Shown here piece after piece: positions 47,440-58,171 of a stretch of DNA of 64,000 nucleotides. The position numbers were made by a program, and so were the translations under genes. The stretch covers positions 7,771,331 to 7,835,330 of the forward strand of contig JAQFVV010006245.1 in assembly GCA_028023455.1 (NCBI GenBank). Direction: 5' to 3'. How positions within the stretch are numbered: position 1 is the stretch's first letter; every line of letters starts with the position of its first letter. The DNA is from Epiperipatus broadwayi (lineage: Eukaryota; Onychophora; Udeonychophora; Euonychophora; Peripatidae). The notes under the pieces were generated by a model, which saw nothing but the letters and a program-made list of their open reading frames with translations, did not search any database and was not told the DNA's origin.

Positions 47440-47559
47440 TTAATTGTAATTATTAATTAGAGAAAATATAACTTACTATAAAAATTTATCGGCTGAACGT
47501 TTTCGAGGAACCATGCCTCATACTCATAGCCTTCATGAAAAGTGTAATAAATATATGCA
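47440..47559. repeat. Left 120-bp inverted repeat of the Penelope-like fragment
   Basis: Starts TTAATTGTAATTATTAATTA and ends TAATAAATATATGCA. It contains ATCGGCTGAACGTTTTCGAG and CATGCCTCATACTCATAGCC, both mirrored at 48023-48142. Confidence 0.93.
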
Positions 47560-47585
47560 AATGTAAATATTCAAATAAGCTACTG

Positions 47586-48047
47586 TTACGTAGCCCATTT
47601 TTTCGAGATCTCGAAGCATGTGTCCTTTCTGTTAATAGCATGGATGTCTCTATTAATATAGAATGCCTCCTTTATTTTTCTCCTGTAATCATTTGGCTCT
47701 GAACATAAAATAATGGGGTTGGCAGGTATGAAGTTGTGCCCAGATTGTTTACTATGTTCGAAAAATACGGAGGATGTGTTGCTGTTCATTTGAGCTCTGT
47801 TGAATGTGTAATGATGTTGCGCCAATCTGGTATTAATTGTGGCTTTCGTTTCCCCATAGTATGTAGCGTGGCATCTGGCTTGAGGGCAGGAAATAGAGTA
47901 CACCATGTGTGGGGTGAGCGATCGATCAATGTGGTCTTTAGAGTTATTGATCAACCTATTGGAATTGGGTGGAGTTCTGAATATTATGTTAAATTTATTG
48001 TTTAAAGTTTTCGTTAGTTTGCTGCATATATGTATTACACTTTTCAT
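47586..48047 (-). CDS. Penelope-like element GIY-YIG endonuclease domain
   Basis: A 153-codon open frame. Residues about 22-45 form the usual linker (FRTPPNSNRLINNSKDHIDR). The GIY-YIG core begins with MVYSISC (GIY equivalent) near residue 48 and continues with TYYGETKATINTRLAQHHY, where YGET corresponds to YIG plus following residues and R is the conserved arginine. FFEHSKQSGHNF and CSEPNDYRRKIKEAFYINRD follow, containing the conserved Glu and the downstream tail. In these elements the domain nicks DNA for target-primed reverse transcription. The frame has no stop or frameshift, so this part is well preserved, but without the RT the copy is non-autonomous. The start Met lies inside the right inverted repeat and may not be the original start. 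Confidence 0.85.
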   Translation of the reverse strand: MKSVIHICSKLTKTLNNKFNIIFRTPPNSNRLINNSKDHIDRSLTPHMVYSISCPQARCHATYYGETKATINTRLAQHHYTFNRAQMNSNTSSVFFEHSKQSGHNFIPANPIILCSEPNDYRRKIKEAFYINRDIHAINRKDTCFEISKKWAT

Positions 48048-48142
48048 GAAGGCTATGAGTATGAGGCATGGTTCCTCGAAAACATTCAGCCGATAAATTT
48101 TTATAGTAAGTTATATTTTTTCTAATTAATAATTACAATTAA
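48023..48142. repeat. Right 120-bp inverted repeat of the Penelope-like fragment
   Basis: Reverse complement of 47440-47559 with single-base differences such as GAACG/GAATG and AATAAATA/AATACATA. It overlaps the first eight codons of the minus-strand endonuclease frame and its upstream region. Confidence 0.93.
48035..48092 (+). other. Hairpin followed by CGAAAAC, hammerhead-like remnant (tentative)
   Basis: In the right repeat the plus strand shows TTCATGA, then a hairpin (AGGCTATG pairing with CATGGTTCCT, one bulge and one GU pair), then CGAAAAC. A hammerhead ribozyme has CTGATGA, stem II and CGAAAC in this order, and such ribozymes are known from terminal repeats of Penelope-like elements. 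The first box differs from consensus at two positions, and I could not place stems I and III. The mirrored copy is at 47491-47545 on the minus strand, the same strand as the endonuclease frame. Confidence 0.28.
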
Positions 48143-49597
48143 ATAAATTATATTAAAAAGTGAATAATGGTAAATTTCCAACAATAGTAATCAAATATTA
48201 TCACTTACCTTTTTTATTGCATTGCCAAATCCATATAATTATAAAGAAAGTAAATGATACTAATATTATATCAAATATTATTATTTGGTTATATTCCCTT
48301 ATTTATTAGTTTCTTTAACCAATTTTGAAAAGACAATTTAATATGCATACATACTTACATATATACTACATATGTACACCTGTTTGTACCCATCTAAGTG
48401 AAATGATGATTAAACAATTTAAAACCAAACAACAGTATACTTACCAATACTAAATCCTAAATCCAAAATGAATAGAAAGCTTTTTATCATTAAGGTAGAA
48501 AATTCTGGTCATTTTTATATTTATTAAGTTTATTTCTATTTGCAAAATAAAATGTTCAATCAATAATAAACACAATATTTTTAATATATTATTATTTATA
48601 TTATACTATCAATATTATAGATACTATAACAATCCTATTTATACAAAGCAAAATATGTTAAAAGCATGATAGAATTCTCTTTACAGTTTTGCATAAGTCA
48701 CTTAAAATAATTAGAAAATCTTAGAAGTAATGCCCAAAATAATGCAATGTGTTCATTAGTAAATTGTAAAAACCAACAACTACCTAATATGATTGCCAAT
48801 AATTTAAATATATTGCTAGTTATTTGTCAGAAATTAATGTTGCTGAACTTTAAATTCACTGTGATAAATATTATAACAAATCATTTCATTTAAGGGGCTG
48901 GAAATCAGAGACTAAATTTAAATTTATTAATATGAAAATAAAAATAAAAACAGTTTTATTTGTGTAGAGTGAAAAGGTATTCAATAGAGAATAAATTTAA
49001 GTATTATTTAATTGGATCAAGTTTTATTTATGTAATGTTACTTAAAGTAATGATAATCATTATCAGTAAATTATCGAGGTATATTAATAATATACTATAG
49101 GTATATGTTATGCAACTAAAGTTAAAAATAATTTACAAATGTATTTTCTTGTAAAAGAAGTATTTTAAACTAAGGGCATAAAATCAAAGTTTATAATTTT
49201 AGTTCTTCAGACATATAAATGATCAGTGTGGCTAATGCAGATGAAAAAAATTATATGATAATTCCTAAAAATGAAAATTTGAGAACTATTTTGAAGAAAA
49301 ATGTGAATTTAAATTATATTTATAAAAAGCTATACACAACAATTATTTGATAATATATTATATGGATCTATTTTAAATGAAAAAATGTTTTTTTTTTTTT
49401 TTAAAAAAAAAAATAGGTGCCAAATATTGTTGGGACTGCCTTTTAGTTTTTTATTAATTTTGTTATGGTTTCTGCTTTTATTAAAATAAAAAGATGATCA
49501 CATGGTTCATTATTCTCCTTTTCTAAAAAAAATGTGAACCAATCTCAAGATATTAATTTTACATCTTAAACAGTTTGATATTGGAAAAAAACAAGAG

Positions 49598-49624
49598 TAA
49601 AAAAAATAAAATAAAATAAAATAA
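49598..49624. repeat. (AAAAT)n microsatellite
   Basis: About five AAAAT units following an A-rich stretch; possibly the tail of an old retroposed insertion. Confidence 0.8.
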
Positions 49625-50261
49625 AGCTCTGAATAAATTAGAAACAACTTTCAAAAAGAAAAATTTCTTGATAAAACCATAAATATTGTTTTTACAGTAA
49701 TCAAAAAAGTATTTTTTTGAAAATTTATAACTACTAAGTTAAACATAAAATCCAAAATATAATGACCTTCATTTATCATATTTACACTGAATATAATTGT
49801 ATGATATTTTGATTAATTATAGAACATGATAAAAAGTATTGCCATTTTATAAACAGAAAGCTTTGCAGTTTGCAAGCTCATAAGCAAAACTATATTACAA
49901 AAACAAACTCAAAAACATGTATGAGTAATTTGAAAATATGGTGCCATTTTTAATATTATTGTATTAGATAATGTAATGCATTTTCTGTAGGGGTAGAATG
50001 ATATCACAATCATTATATTTTTAAAAAAGACTATTTCCAAGTTAATTGGTAAATTAGTTTTCAAGGGTCAATAAAATATTGGTATTACATGCTATTTAAA
50101 TATACAACATTGTATCTAAAACCTTCACAATTAGTAATCAATGAAAACTACATTTAAAGTCATAAAAATTCATATAAAAGCATAATAAAGCAAAAGTATA
50201 TCCAGATGAAATAAATTTTTGATTGATGAGAAGATCAAATTTCAAAATAATAGTTTAATAT

Positions 50262-50272
50262 CCCCCCCCCCC
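50262..50272. repeat. Homopolymer run of 11 C
   Basis: An isolated C11 tract in sequence that otherwise has almost no C runs. Confidence 0.85.
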
Positions 50273-53200
50273 AGACAAAAATTAAAAAACATAAGTTCAT
50301 TTGAATTAAAAGATTGCACAAAACATATACAGCATTAAAAATAAATAGATGCCATTTTTATTTTATAAATGTGAAAATCCTAAAAACCATTGCTAAATTT
50401 CATTTACCAGTTATTTAGGAGTTAATAAAAAATAATTTCTCGTTCATTAGAATTCTTTTAAATTTAAAGATAAAATTACTTACGAGGAAAAAGTCAAAAT
50501 AATATATATATATTTTTAACAATAAATGTGATGGGGAAACGTGAGCATTAACTTTTTTTTAAAAAAAATTATAGCTTGTATTTATTATTATTATTTGTAG
50601 TTTTTTTTTTTTGTTTCTATTATTATTATTATTATTTGTATTTTAAATGAAACTTTTATGCTTATTTAACCCACATTTGAATTTTATATAAATATATAAA
50701 ATATTAACACTTTTTACATTGTATAGTTGTAGTATTATCAATATATAAAAATAAATAGAACACTTGTGTTATTCTGCGATACAAATATTAATTAAATTAT
50801 TTCTATAAGTGATTAGCCTAATTATAAAATAGCAATCACACTATTTTTTTTTTAAATCAAGCAAGCATAAAGAAAAAAAAATCATTTATGATAATAAATA
50901 TAAAACTTTTTCTCCAAAAAATAATATTTATTTAGAAGAAAATAAGGAATTTTAATAAATATATTAATCTATTTAAAAATACATTTACAGGCTATCTTTA
51001 CTTTAAAAAAATGTATAAACTGTTTTAACAAGGTTAAACCCTAAAATTATATTTAAAAAATGACTATTTACATACGTAACACTGATTGGTTATTAATTCC
51101 TAACTACCAATAAATTTTATTCTTCTTTTTATATATTTGTAAAAAAAAAAATTATAAAATTATTAACATATATCTTTATCTATTTTATGGAAAATCAAAA
51201 AAGGAATAAATAATCTTATAATTGATGTACATATTTTTGAAACATGATAAATTGGTGCATTCACAAAAAATTTCCCAATTAAAAATAGTAATAAAAAGTT
51301 AAATCATAAATGTAATTTTAATCTTAAAAATGAAATAAAGTTAAAGAAGCTGTTTATAAAATATTTGCATCACAAAGTCAAGTAGTGCCAAGTAACTTTT
51401 GAACAGTTTATGCCTACAAATTTATTTTGATTTTGCCAACAACTCAAGAAAGAGTTTCATCATCTAAAATCCATTTCAAACCAAGATTATTTTTCTGGAC
51501 ACTCAATCAAGAATCTATAATTGAAGAATTATAACATAAAAATGAAAATCTTGTGTGGTAATTTTTTTTTTTTAGATACAACAATAAAGTTAACTGAATA
51601 TGATTTTCCTAAAAACAACTAAAGTCTCATCAACAAATTCAGGACATGGACATTCTGTTATCTGTTTTATAAATCAAATTTAATTGTGACTGAGATATGT
51701 AATTGTGGACAAACACAAAACATAAACCATATATTTAATGATTGCCAAATGGTAGAAATTAAGCTTTTAATAAGACCATTAGTATTTATCTCCTGGTTGA
51801 AAACTCTACAAGCTCCTTTGTGATATTTTATTAATAATAAGCTATCTAAAATCCACAATTAAATAAATAAATAACATAATATTCAAAATTTGTATCCAGA
51901 TAGTGACAATTAAAGAATGCTATGTTGAGCCTATTTGAATTATCAAAGATCAGCTTAAAAGCATATGCTATGTGCATGATTATAAAAATCCAAAGTTTTT
52001 GAGTTATTCTAGAGTATTATCTGTAAGAATCATATAAAAGTAGTACTAATTAGAGTGAAACAGTAGTCAGCTATGAAGCTGTACATATATATATCTATAT
52101 AGGTGTGCTACAACATGTACTATTTCTTTAATTTACTGACCTTCAAGTCAGCTGCAGTCAAGAAATAGTAATATGAAAGCAAAAAATATATAATGTTTAT
52201 ACATTAAAAAATATGTATATATATTCTAGGTGTGGGTATAGACTAAATGCAATTAAAGAAAGGAGAAAAAAGGGAAGAAAAAAGAGAGAGAAAAAGAGAA
52301 AAACATTTAAAGCAAAAATAAATGAAAAATTATTTAGCAAATAAACATGATGTAAGCTAATGGATTTTAGGTTAAGTGAAGTAAATGTGGCCAAATTAGC
52401 ATCTTGATCAACCTAATAGATAATAAAACAGTATTTCCATTTTAAAACCGTCCTGCCTAAATTTAACCTTGCATAAATTTTAAAAAAATAATGAAAATGT
52501 AAAATACAGCTATTTGTCCACAGGAATGAGTACTAAAACAATAGCAGTTGGAAATATTAAATGCTTTAAGATGCTTTATACAGAGGAAGCATTATTGGAC
52601 TTTCATTAATGTTAAAAATAGTTCTGAGCAAATCATGATATAAAAAAATAAGGAAAAAGAAAACAAAGAGTTTCCAAGTGTTAAAAGGGAGTGGGAAATA
52701 CTCAAAACCTCTTGTAGAAAGGAGTTAATTGTTCTTAAAATTTTTGACTTTGGTATACAATATACATAAAATTTTGTATGTGAATTATGTTAGAGTAGAG
52801 GAGCTTGCCTCCACTCTTTTATGAGTCCATCTCAGAAGGATGTCCAAGAAATGGAATCTAGCCAAAGACCAGAGAATCATGCTCGAAGACTGGTTGCCTT
52901 AGCTTCATTGAAGAATCATGCCTATCTAAACCATAAAATAAATCACCTGACCTTCTTTAGAAACATATTTCACCAATATTTATGATGCTTCAGTCATCTC
53001 TTGTGATAATACCACCCTTTAAGAAAGTTTTTCATATAAACACTTTTCTTTGTTAACTGGTAATATTTTATCTTCATTTTTTGTTGTTGTGTTTTTGTTG
53101 TTTATTTTATATCTATAATATACTTTCATACAAGTATTATGGGTATCAACTATTCATGTTGTTTTATATAGATAATGTTAATGTATGTATTATAAAGGTT

Positions 53201-54307
53201 AACTATTTTTTCTCATTGTTTATATATATATGAATGTTGATGTATGTACAAAAATATCATGTCTTTTTATTTTATTTAATTTGATTATTAATATTTATTG
53301 AGAGTATAAAGGTGAGAAGTTGGATGTCAGAAAGATTTAAAGTTAAAATGAAAACATTTTTAATTCTATCTTTTCCCACTATTTAAGATGAAACCCATTT
53401 GTTCGGTGAATTACAGAATTCATTTTAGCTCTCCGAAAACTTTCATCCACCTTCCATCATGTTTTTCATTCGAAAAGAGAGGGGAATACATTGCGATTTT
53501 TACATAAATATGTTTGTGTTTTTAAATGTTATGCAAATCTATGATCGAATAAGTAGTTAAATAATGATATTTATTATTTAATTACACTATGGGTGGGATG
53601 CTAGTCTCTATATGCGTTTGTTTAATTTAATGATTTTTGAGAGAGGGGAAGGCATTTAATTTTCAGTGATCCTATATCTATATATACAAGTTTAATCAGG
53701 CTTTTAATACTAGAGCCAGTTTGATTGTATTAATTACAGTAGTAATTAGTGATAGTATTCATGTCTCTATGTTTACTTTTCAAATTACTCCATCCCACCA
53801 TTTTATGAATGCTAGATATACACAAGTCATCGAGAGTTTCCTCACATTAAATAGGGGGAAAAAAATATAACTTATATCACCACTGTTATCAAACTTTTTA
53901 ACAACCACAATAAGAAAAGCTCCTTTTTAAAAATATATATATATGTCACATAAACTATAATGTTCTATTCATTGAATCCAATCAAATTATATACTCCTTT
54001 CTTTTTAAAAAACTTTCTTCTCATCAATCATATATACATATTCACATATTTAAACATCCAACATTTTGACCATTTTTTTCTGTAGTCATTTTCAAGGATC
54101 TTTAAAATTAGATATTTATATCATTATTATTACAAATAAAATTAATATATAAAAATATACATACCCGTATCTTAAAAAATAATAACATTTCTCTTTCATC
54201 TATCCATACATTGTTTTACATACATATTACATTACATAATCCACATTTACTTCTTTTTTTCCAAACTTTTTCTTTTTTTACATATACATTTTTTTATATT
54301 TAAATGA

Positions 54308-54574
54308 GGCATTTATTTATATAGCGCTACGTTTATAAACTGTAATAAACTAAAGATTAGCCTTTCAAGCTAACGTACATGTGCTTTTTACACTTTCATA
54401 TCCAGTACTTAAGATTTGCCCATATATAAGCATTTGGGTTGAATGAATAAGTGGATTCATTTATTCATTCGCAAAGACTTTATCTTGTGTTGGAAATGAA
54501 AGTATTCATTTATTATTATTAACATTCGTAAAAAGTGCATGTACATTAGCTTGAAAGGCTAATCTTTAGTTTAT
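54308..54574. mobile_element. Repeat family A, shorter palindromic copy
   Basis: Arms 54346-54391 and 54529-54574 are 46-bp reverse complements containing GATTAGCCTTTCAAGCTAA. The interior shares CCAGTACTTAAGATTTGCCC, TATATAAGCATTTG and AGTATTCATTTATTATTATT-type words with the family A copies at 2.2 and 57.5 kb. The left terminus GCATTTATTTATATAGCGCT resembles the outer end at 57.8 kb. Confidence 0.75.
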
Positions 54575-54599
54575 TTTTTTATATTGTAAAGGATGGTTA

Positions 54600-55376
54600 T
54601 TCCTTTTGATCATGAAGAGTGCCACCAGGTCAAGGAGAAATAGGATGGTCAAGTTTTTATATGAGAGATGCAAAAAGTAAAATGAAAATGTTTGGTAGAT
54701 TGCAGTTTATGGATAATAAAAGAATAGCCAAAATAGTATTTAATTAGGTTACAAGTAAAGGGCAGGAAACAAGATAGATGAGAAAGGTAAGGTGGTATGC
54801 AAAAAATTTGGATAAAGAATTTATATCAGTATATTTGTACAAAAAATGGGATGAATGTATTAGGAGGATTGTTGAGTGTTGTAGTGATAAGGAATGGGAT
54901 AAAAGGATAGATTTATTAATAAAGAATAGAGAGTTAGTGAAATGGAGAACTAATATGGAGAATAAAAAGATTTTAAATATATATAAAAGTAAACAAAAAA
55001 TTAGATGCAAGTTAATATATGATAATAGTAAGAAAAGTAGTTTATTGTTTAAGGCTCAAATGGGATCTTTAACAACAAGAGAATATACATGTAAATGGAA
55101 AAATATAAATGATTTAGTCTGTAAATTGTATAAGGAAGGAATAGAAAATATTAGGCATCTTTTAATTGAATGTAAATGTTTGAAAACAAAAAGGGTACAA
55201 ATAATGAAGTTATGGAAGAATAAATATATAAAAAAAAATGATTATACAGAACGGGGATTATTGATTTTTATGCTGGGTTTGGGAAAAGATAAGGGGGATT
55301 TAGATATAAAGGCCATAGAGTTGGCAAAGATTATGTTGTGGAAATGGGATGAAGCAGAATATGGGAAAACTTAGAG
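54600..55376 (+). pseudogene. LINE ORF2 C-terminal fragment
   Basis: 54660-54780 reads RDAKSKMKMFGRLQFMDNKR then two stops. From ATG 54778 a 198-codon frame is open to 55374. It includes WRTNMENKKILNIYKSKQKI, SLLFKAQMGSLTTREYTCKW, CKLYKEGIENIRHLLIECKC and LLIFMLGLGKDKG. A C-rich segment followed by ENIRHLLIECxxL is the post-RT region seen in several non-LTR retrotransposon clades (in the style C..C..E.xxHxLxEC). The RT itself is absent. The well-kept frame suggests a fairly young copy. Clade not assigned. Confidence 0.65.
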
Positions 55377-56521
55377 GTAAAAAGGCTAACAAGTTTGTCT
55401 GGGTATAGTTGCTGAGAGATTCATGACTCCATTTAAGAAATCACAATACATCACATCACATGGAAAATTTATTTACCATGATGAAAAGTTAATGATGGTG
55501 ATGATTTGCACCAACCAGACCCAGGAAGAGCAAGAGCTTGTGAATATTGCTCAGACAGTTGAGAAAAGAAAACACAAAGACAAACATGAGTCTAAAATAA
55601 TTTAAAAGAGCTTTAAAATTTATTAACATAGAATAAATAAAAAAAGAATGGAAATTTGAATTAAGTTTTGTTAGCAGATTTATAAGAGAGTGTATGAGAT
55701 TATGGAGACAATAAACACTCATGTATATAAGTTTATTTCTTACCTATGATCTTAAGAAGGTCTTATATCTTCCTGCTAGTGATTCAGCTAAACCAATTCC
55801 ATTTTTATAGAGATTTAGAAACATTGGCAGTTTGCTGAGAACCAATGAATAGTGTAGTCAAGCTTTTCTAACCCCGGAAAATGAACATTGGACTAAGAAT
55901 GTCATTTGACTACATCATGCCCATAGTCAGGTACATTTAAACCAGCCAAGATCAGTCCCAGTCCAGAAAAGAAAAGACTACAGTTTTAGGTAAACCCAAC
56001 TACAGAAAATTAAATATCTTCTACAAAAAAACAGAATACTATACTTGATAAACTGCTAGCCAAAAGATTTAAATGCAAACCAAGTTTAACTAGATTAATT
56101 ACGATGAAAAGGGACAGGTGAGTTAAAAGAGAAAATTACTAATATCTACCCAAGTATTTTACTAAGTGTTAGTAATATCAAAGAAAACATTAAACATATA
56201 AAATCTACTAATCATACACTCTCGGATAAGTAAAATTTTAAAATTGGAACTTTTGCCACTAAGGTTTTAATGCATATAATAAAAGAATAATGCATAAAAT
56301 AATGATAAAAGAAAACAATTTCTGATTTACTATAAATATTGAGTGGAGACATAAACTAGGTTTATCCTGGCAAGAATATAAAAAGAAAATTTATCTTATT
56401 GTCCATAAGTTTGGTGAGTACTCATATTTGTGCATAGAAATAATAATGAAGTCCACAATGGCTTTTCTCTGGTAATGGCAGCTGAAATGTGGAGACATAT
56501 TATTAAACAGTTCTAGTTTAG
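55377..56521. other. Unassigned sequence, partly less AT-rich
   Basis: 55383-56130 is less AT-rich in places and may include the untranslated end of the LINE fragment (GATGGTGATGATTTG at 55494). A GTGAGT donor-like site at 56414 follows a short open piece (WQEYKKKIYLIVHKF). No product is recognised. Confidence 0.4.
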
Positions 56522-56679
56522 GCTATCATGGCATCTTTGAAGAAACAGCAAGGAGGTCAGGATCCATATTTAGTAGGCTTAGCAGCACATTCTAGAGTTT
56601 TGGTAACCAATGATGTAAAATTTGGACATTTGAAAAATGAACATAACTATTCCTGTGTAAATTATATTGAGAGTCTCAG
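56522..56679 (+). CDS. Candidate exon, weakly PIN/VapC-like
   Basis: An acceptor-like TCTAGTTTAG (ends 56521) and a strong donor CAG/GTATGT (56680 onward) bound 158 nt. One frame is open throughout and can start at ATG 56528. Residues include SLKKQQGGQDPYLVGLAAHS, RVLVTNDVKFGHLKN and CVNYIESLR. The pattern DPYLVGLA..VLVTND..F resembles the late helix-strand-Asp region of PIN-domain nucleases. That is a pattern match over about 25 residues only. The frame runs on past the donor to TGA at 56747. It could also be a retroelement remnant. Confidence 0.3.
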
Positions 56680-56749
56680 GTATGTACATGAACCTGAGGT
56701 TCTATATCAGGAAAAAAACAAATCTGGATATGAAGAAAGATCTGACTGA

Positions 56750-57500
56750 GAATAATATGTCAGAAGAATACTCTGAATAATCACAATTTGAAAAATCAGT
56801 CAGAATAATAATTTCTGAAAAATGAATGAATATGAATCCTAACTCAGGGCTATTTATATAACTTTCTTATCTCCCACATAAACTTTGTTTTTCATCTTTT
56901 AATTAATTAAACAATATATGCCCAGGGCTAATTTAATACCATGCTCAATCTAATTAAATATCTCATCAGGATACATAAACTATTTAATACAAAATTAAAT
57001 CTCCCACTCTTGAAATAGATTATAATTACCAAAAAGAAAAAAAATATATAAACAACTTTTAATTAGAAAAAAAACTTTCCTAAAGATAAAACAATTATGT
57101 TACAAGTTCCACAAAATTGACTTTTAAAATATTTTATTTTTAAATTACAAATTTAATAAAAAAGAAAAACTATTCTTGAAAGAAAATAAATGTATGCGCT
57201 GAAATTTAAACTTTTATTACAAAAAGAATAAATGATAAATTATAATCTAACTTTAAATGTCACAATGGGACTATTGAAACAGAAGTATCCAGTTATATAT
57301 ATATATATATATAAAAATACCAATAATTTTCTTTCTTTTTGTCCTTTTTATACTCTTAACCAATTACTTTAAAAAATTACCTTTTTTTCTATATCATTTT
57401 TAATTTGTTTTTATTTTAATTTATCTTTTATATAATTCATCCTATTTAAGACAGGTTTTTCTCTCTTTATATATAAACTTTCTTTTATCATTCTTTCTTT
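56750..57500. other. AT-rich sequence without a recognised gene
   Basis: A TA tract lies at about 57293-57314; otherwise nothing is recognised. Confidence 0.5.
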
Positions 57501-58171
57501 ATAATTACATTCATATCGGCCTTTCAAGCCAATTGTGCAAACGCTTTGCGAGTGTTAAATAATAAATGAATACCCCCTGACCAGTACAAGATATAGAATT
57601 TATGCAAGAATAAAAAGAATCCCTCTTATTCCTACGACTCAAATATTTATATATGAGCAAATCTGAAGTACTGGCACAGAAGGTGTGACAATATAACAAG
57701 TCACTTTAAATTACTATATACAATGTCTGAATGAATGATGCCGATGAAATTTTCTAGAATTTACTAAGCGTCATTCCAACTGAAACTTAATCATATATAT
57801 AAATAAGCATTTATTTTTATAGTGTCTGTATACAATTTATAATTACATTCAGTTGGAATGATGCTTAGTAAATTCTAGAAAATTTCATCAGTATCATTCA
57901 TTCAGACATTGTATATAGTAATTTAAAGTGACTTGTTATATTGTCACACCTTCTGTGCCAGTACTTCAGATTTGCTCATATATAAATATTTGAGTCATAG
58001 GAATAAGAGGGATTCTTTTTATTCCTGCATAAATTCTATATCTTGTATTGGTCAGGGGGTATTCATTTATTATTTAACACTTGCAAAGCATTTGCACAAT
58101 TGGCTTGAAAGGCTGATATGAATGTAATTATAAATTGTATACAGACGCTATAAAAATAAATGCTTATTTAT
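57501..58171. mobile_element. Repeat family A, large palindrome with 282-bp arms
   Basis: Left arm 57501-57782 and right arm 57850-58131 are reverse complements with only a few differences. The same 62-codon frame is open in both arms on opposite strands, differing at a handful of residues, and is not a gene. In addition 57801-57850 and 58120-58171 are inverted copies (AAGCATTTATTTTTATAGTG.. and its inverse). So the right half looks like one complete element with 50-bp ends, joined to an inverted partner. Confidence 0.88.

Larger units (their letters stand above)
47440..48142 (-). mobile_element. Penelope-like element fragment between 120-bp inverted repeats
   Basis: Left repeat 47440-47559 and right repeat 48023-48142 are reverse complements over 120 bp with about three mismatches. 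Between them the minus strand encodes the GIY-YIG endonuclease of a Penelope-like retroelement. The reverse transcriptase is absent. Penelope-like elements are known to carry terminal repeats in direct or inverted orientation, so the repeats may be its pLTRs. The copy sits in the intron 364 bp after the SLC4A11-like exon and is antisense to it. Confidence 0.85.
48143..54307. other. Long AT-rich, CpG-poor intron-like stretch
   Basis: No downstream SLC4A11-like exon was recognised. Minor features are an AAAAT microsatellite at about 49598-49624, a run of 11 C at 50262-50272 and poly-T/ATT runs at 50585-50638. There is a hairpin-forming GAGTAGAGGAGCTTGCCTCC at 52795 and a few CpG at 53410-53560. 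The open frames present are AT-driven. Confidence 0.5.

Noticed and set aside
48035-48092. Calling an active hammerhead ribozyme
   Set aside because: Box 1 is two bases off consensus and stems I and III were not found; kept only as a tentative remnant.
47736-48096. Plus-strand open frames opposite the GIY-YIG domain
   Set aside because: The minus strand carries clear domain motifs, and the plus-strand frames overlap it without any recognisable motif.
55423-55605. 60-codon charged frame after the LINE tail
   Set aside because: Short, overlapping an equally open antisense frame, with no recognised motif; probably LINE 3' untranslated or flanking sequence.
57511-58121. Two almost identical 62-codon frames on opposite strands
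   Set aside because: They are the same repeat arm in both orientations, with no conserved protein feature; a by-product of the palindrome.
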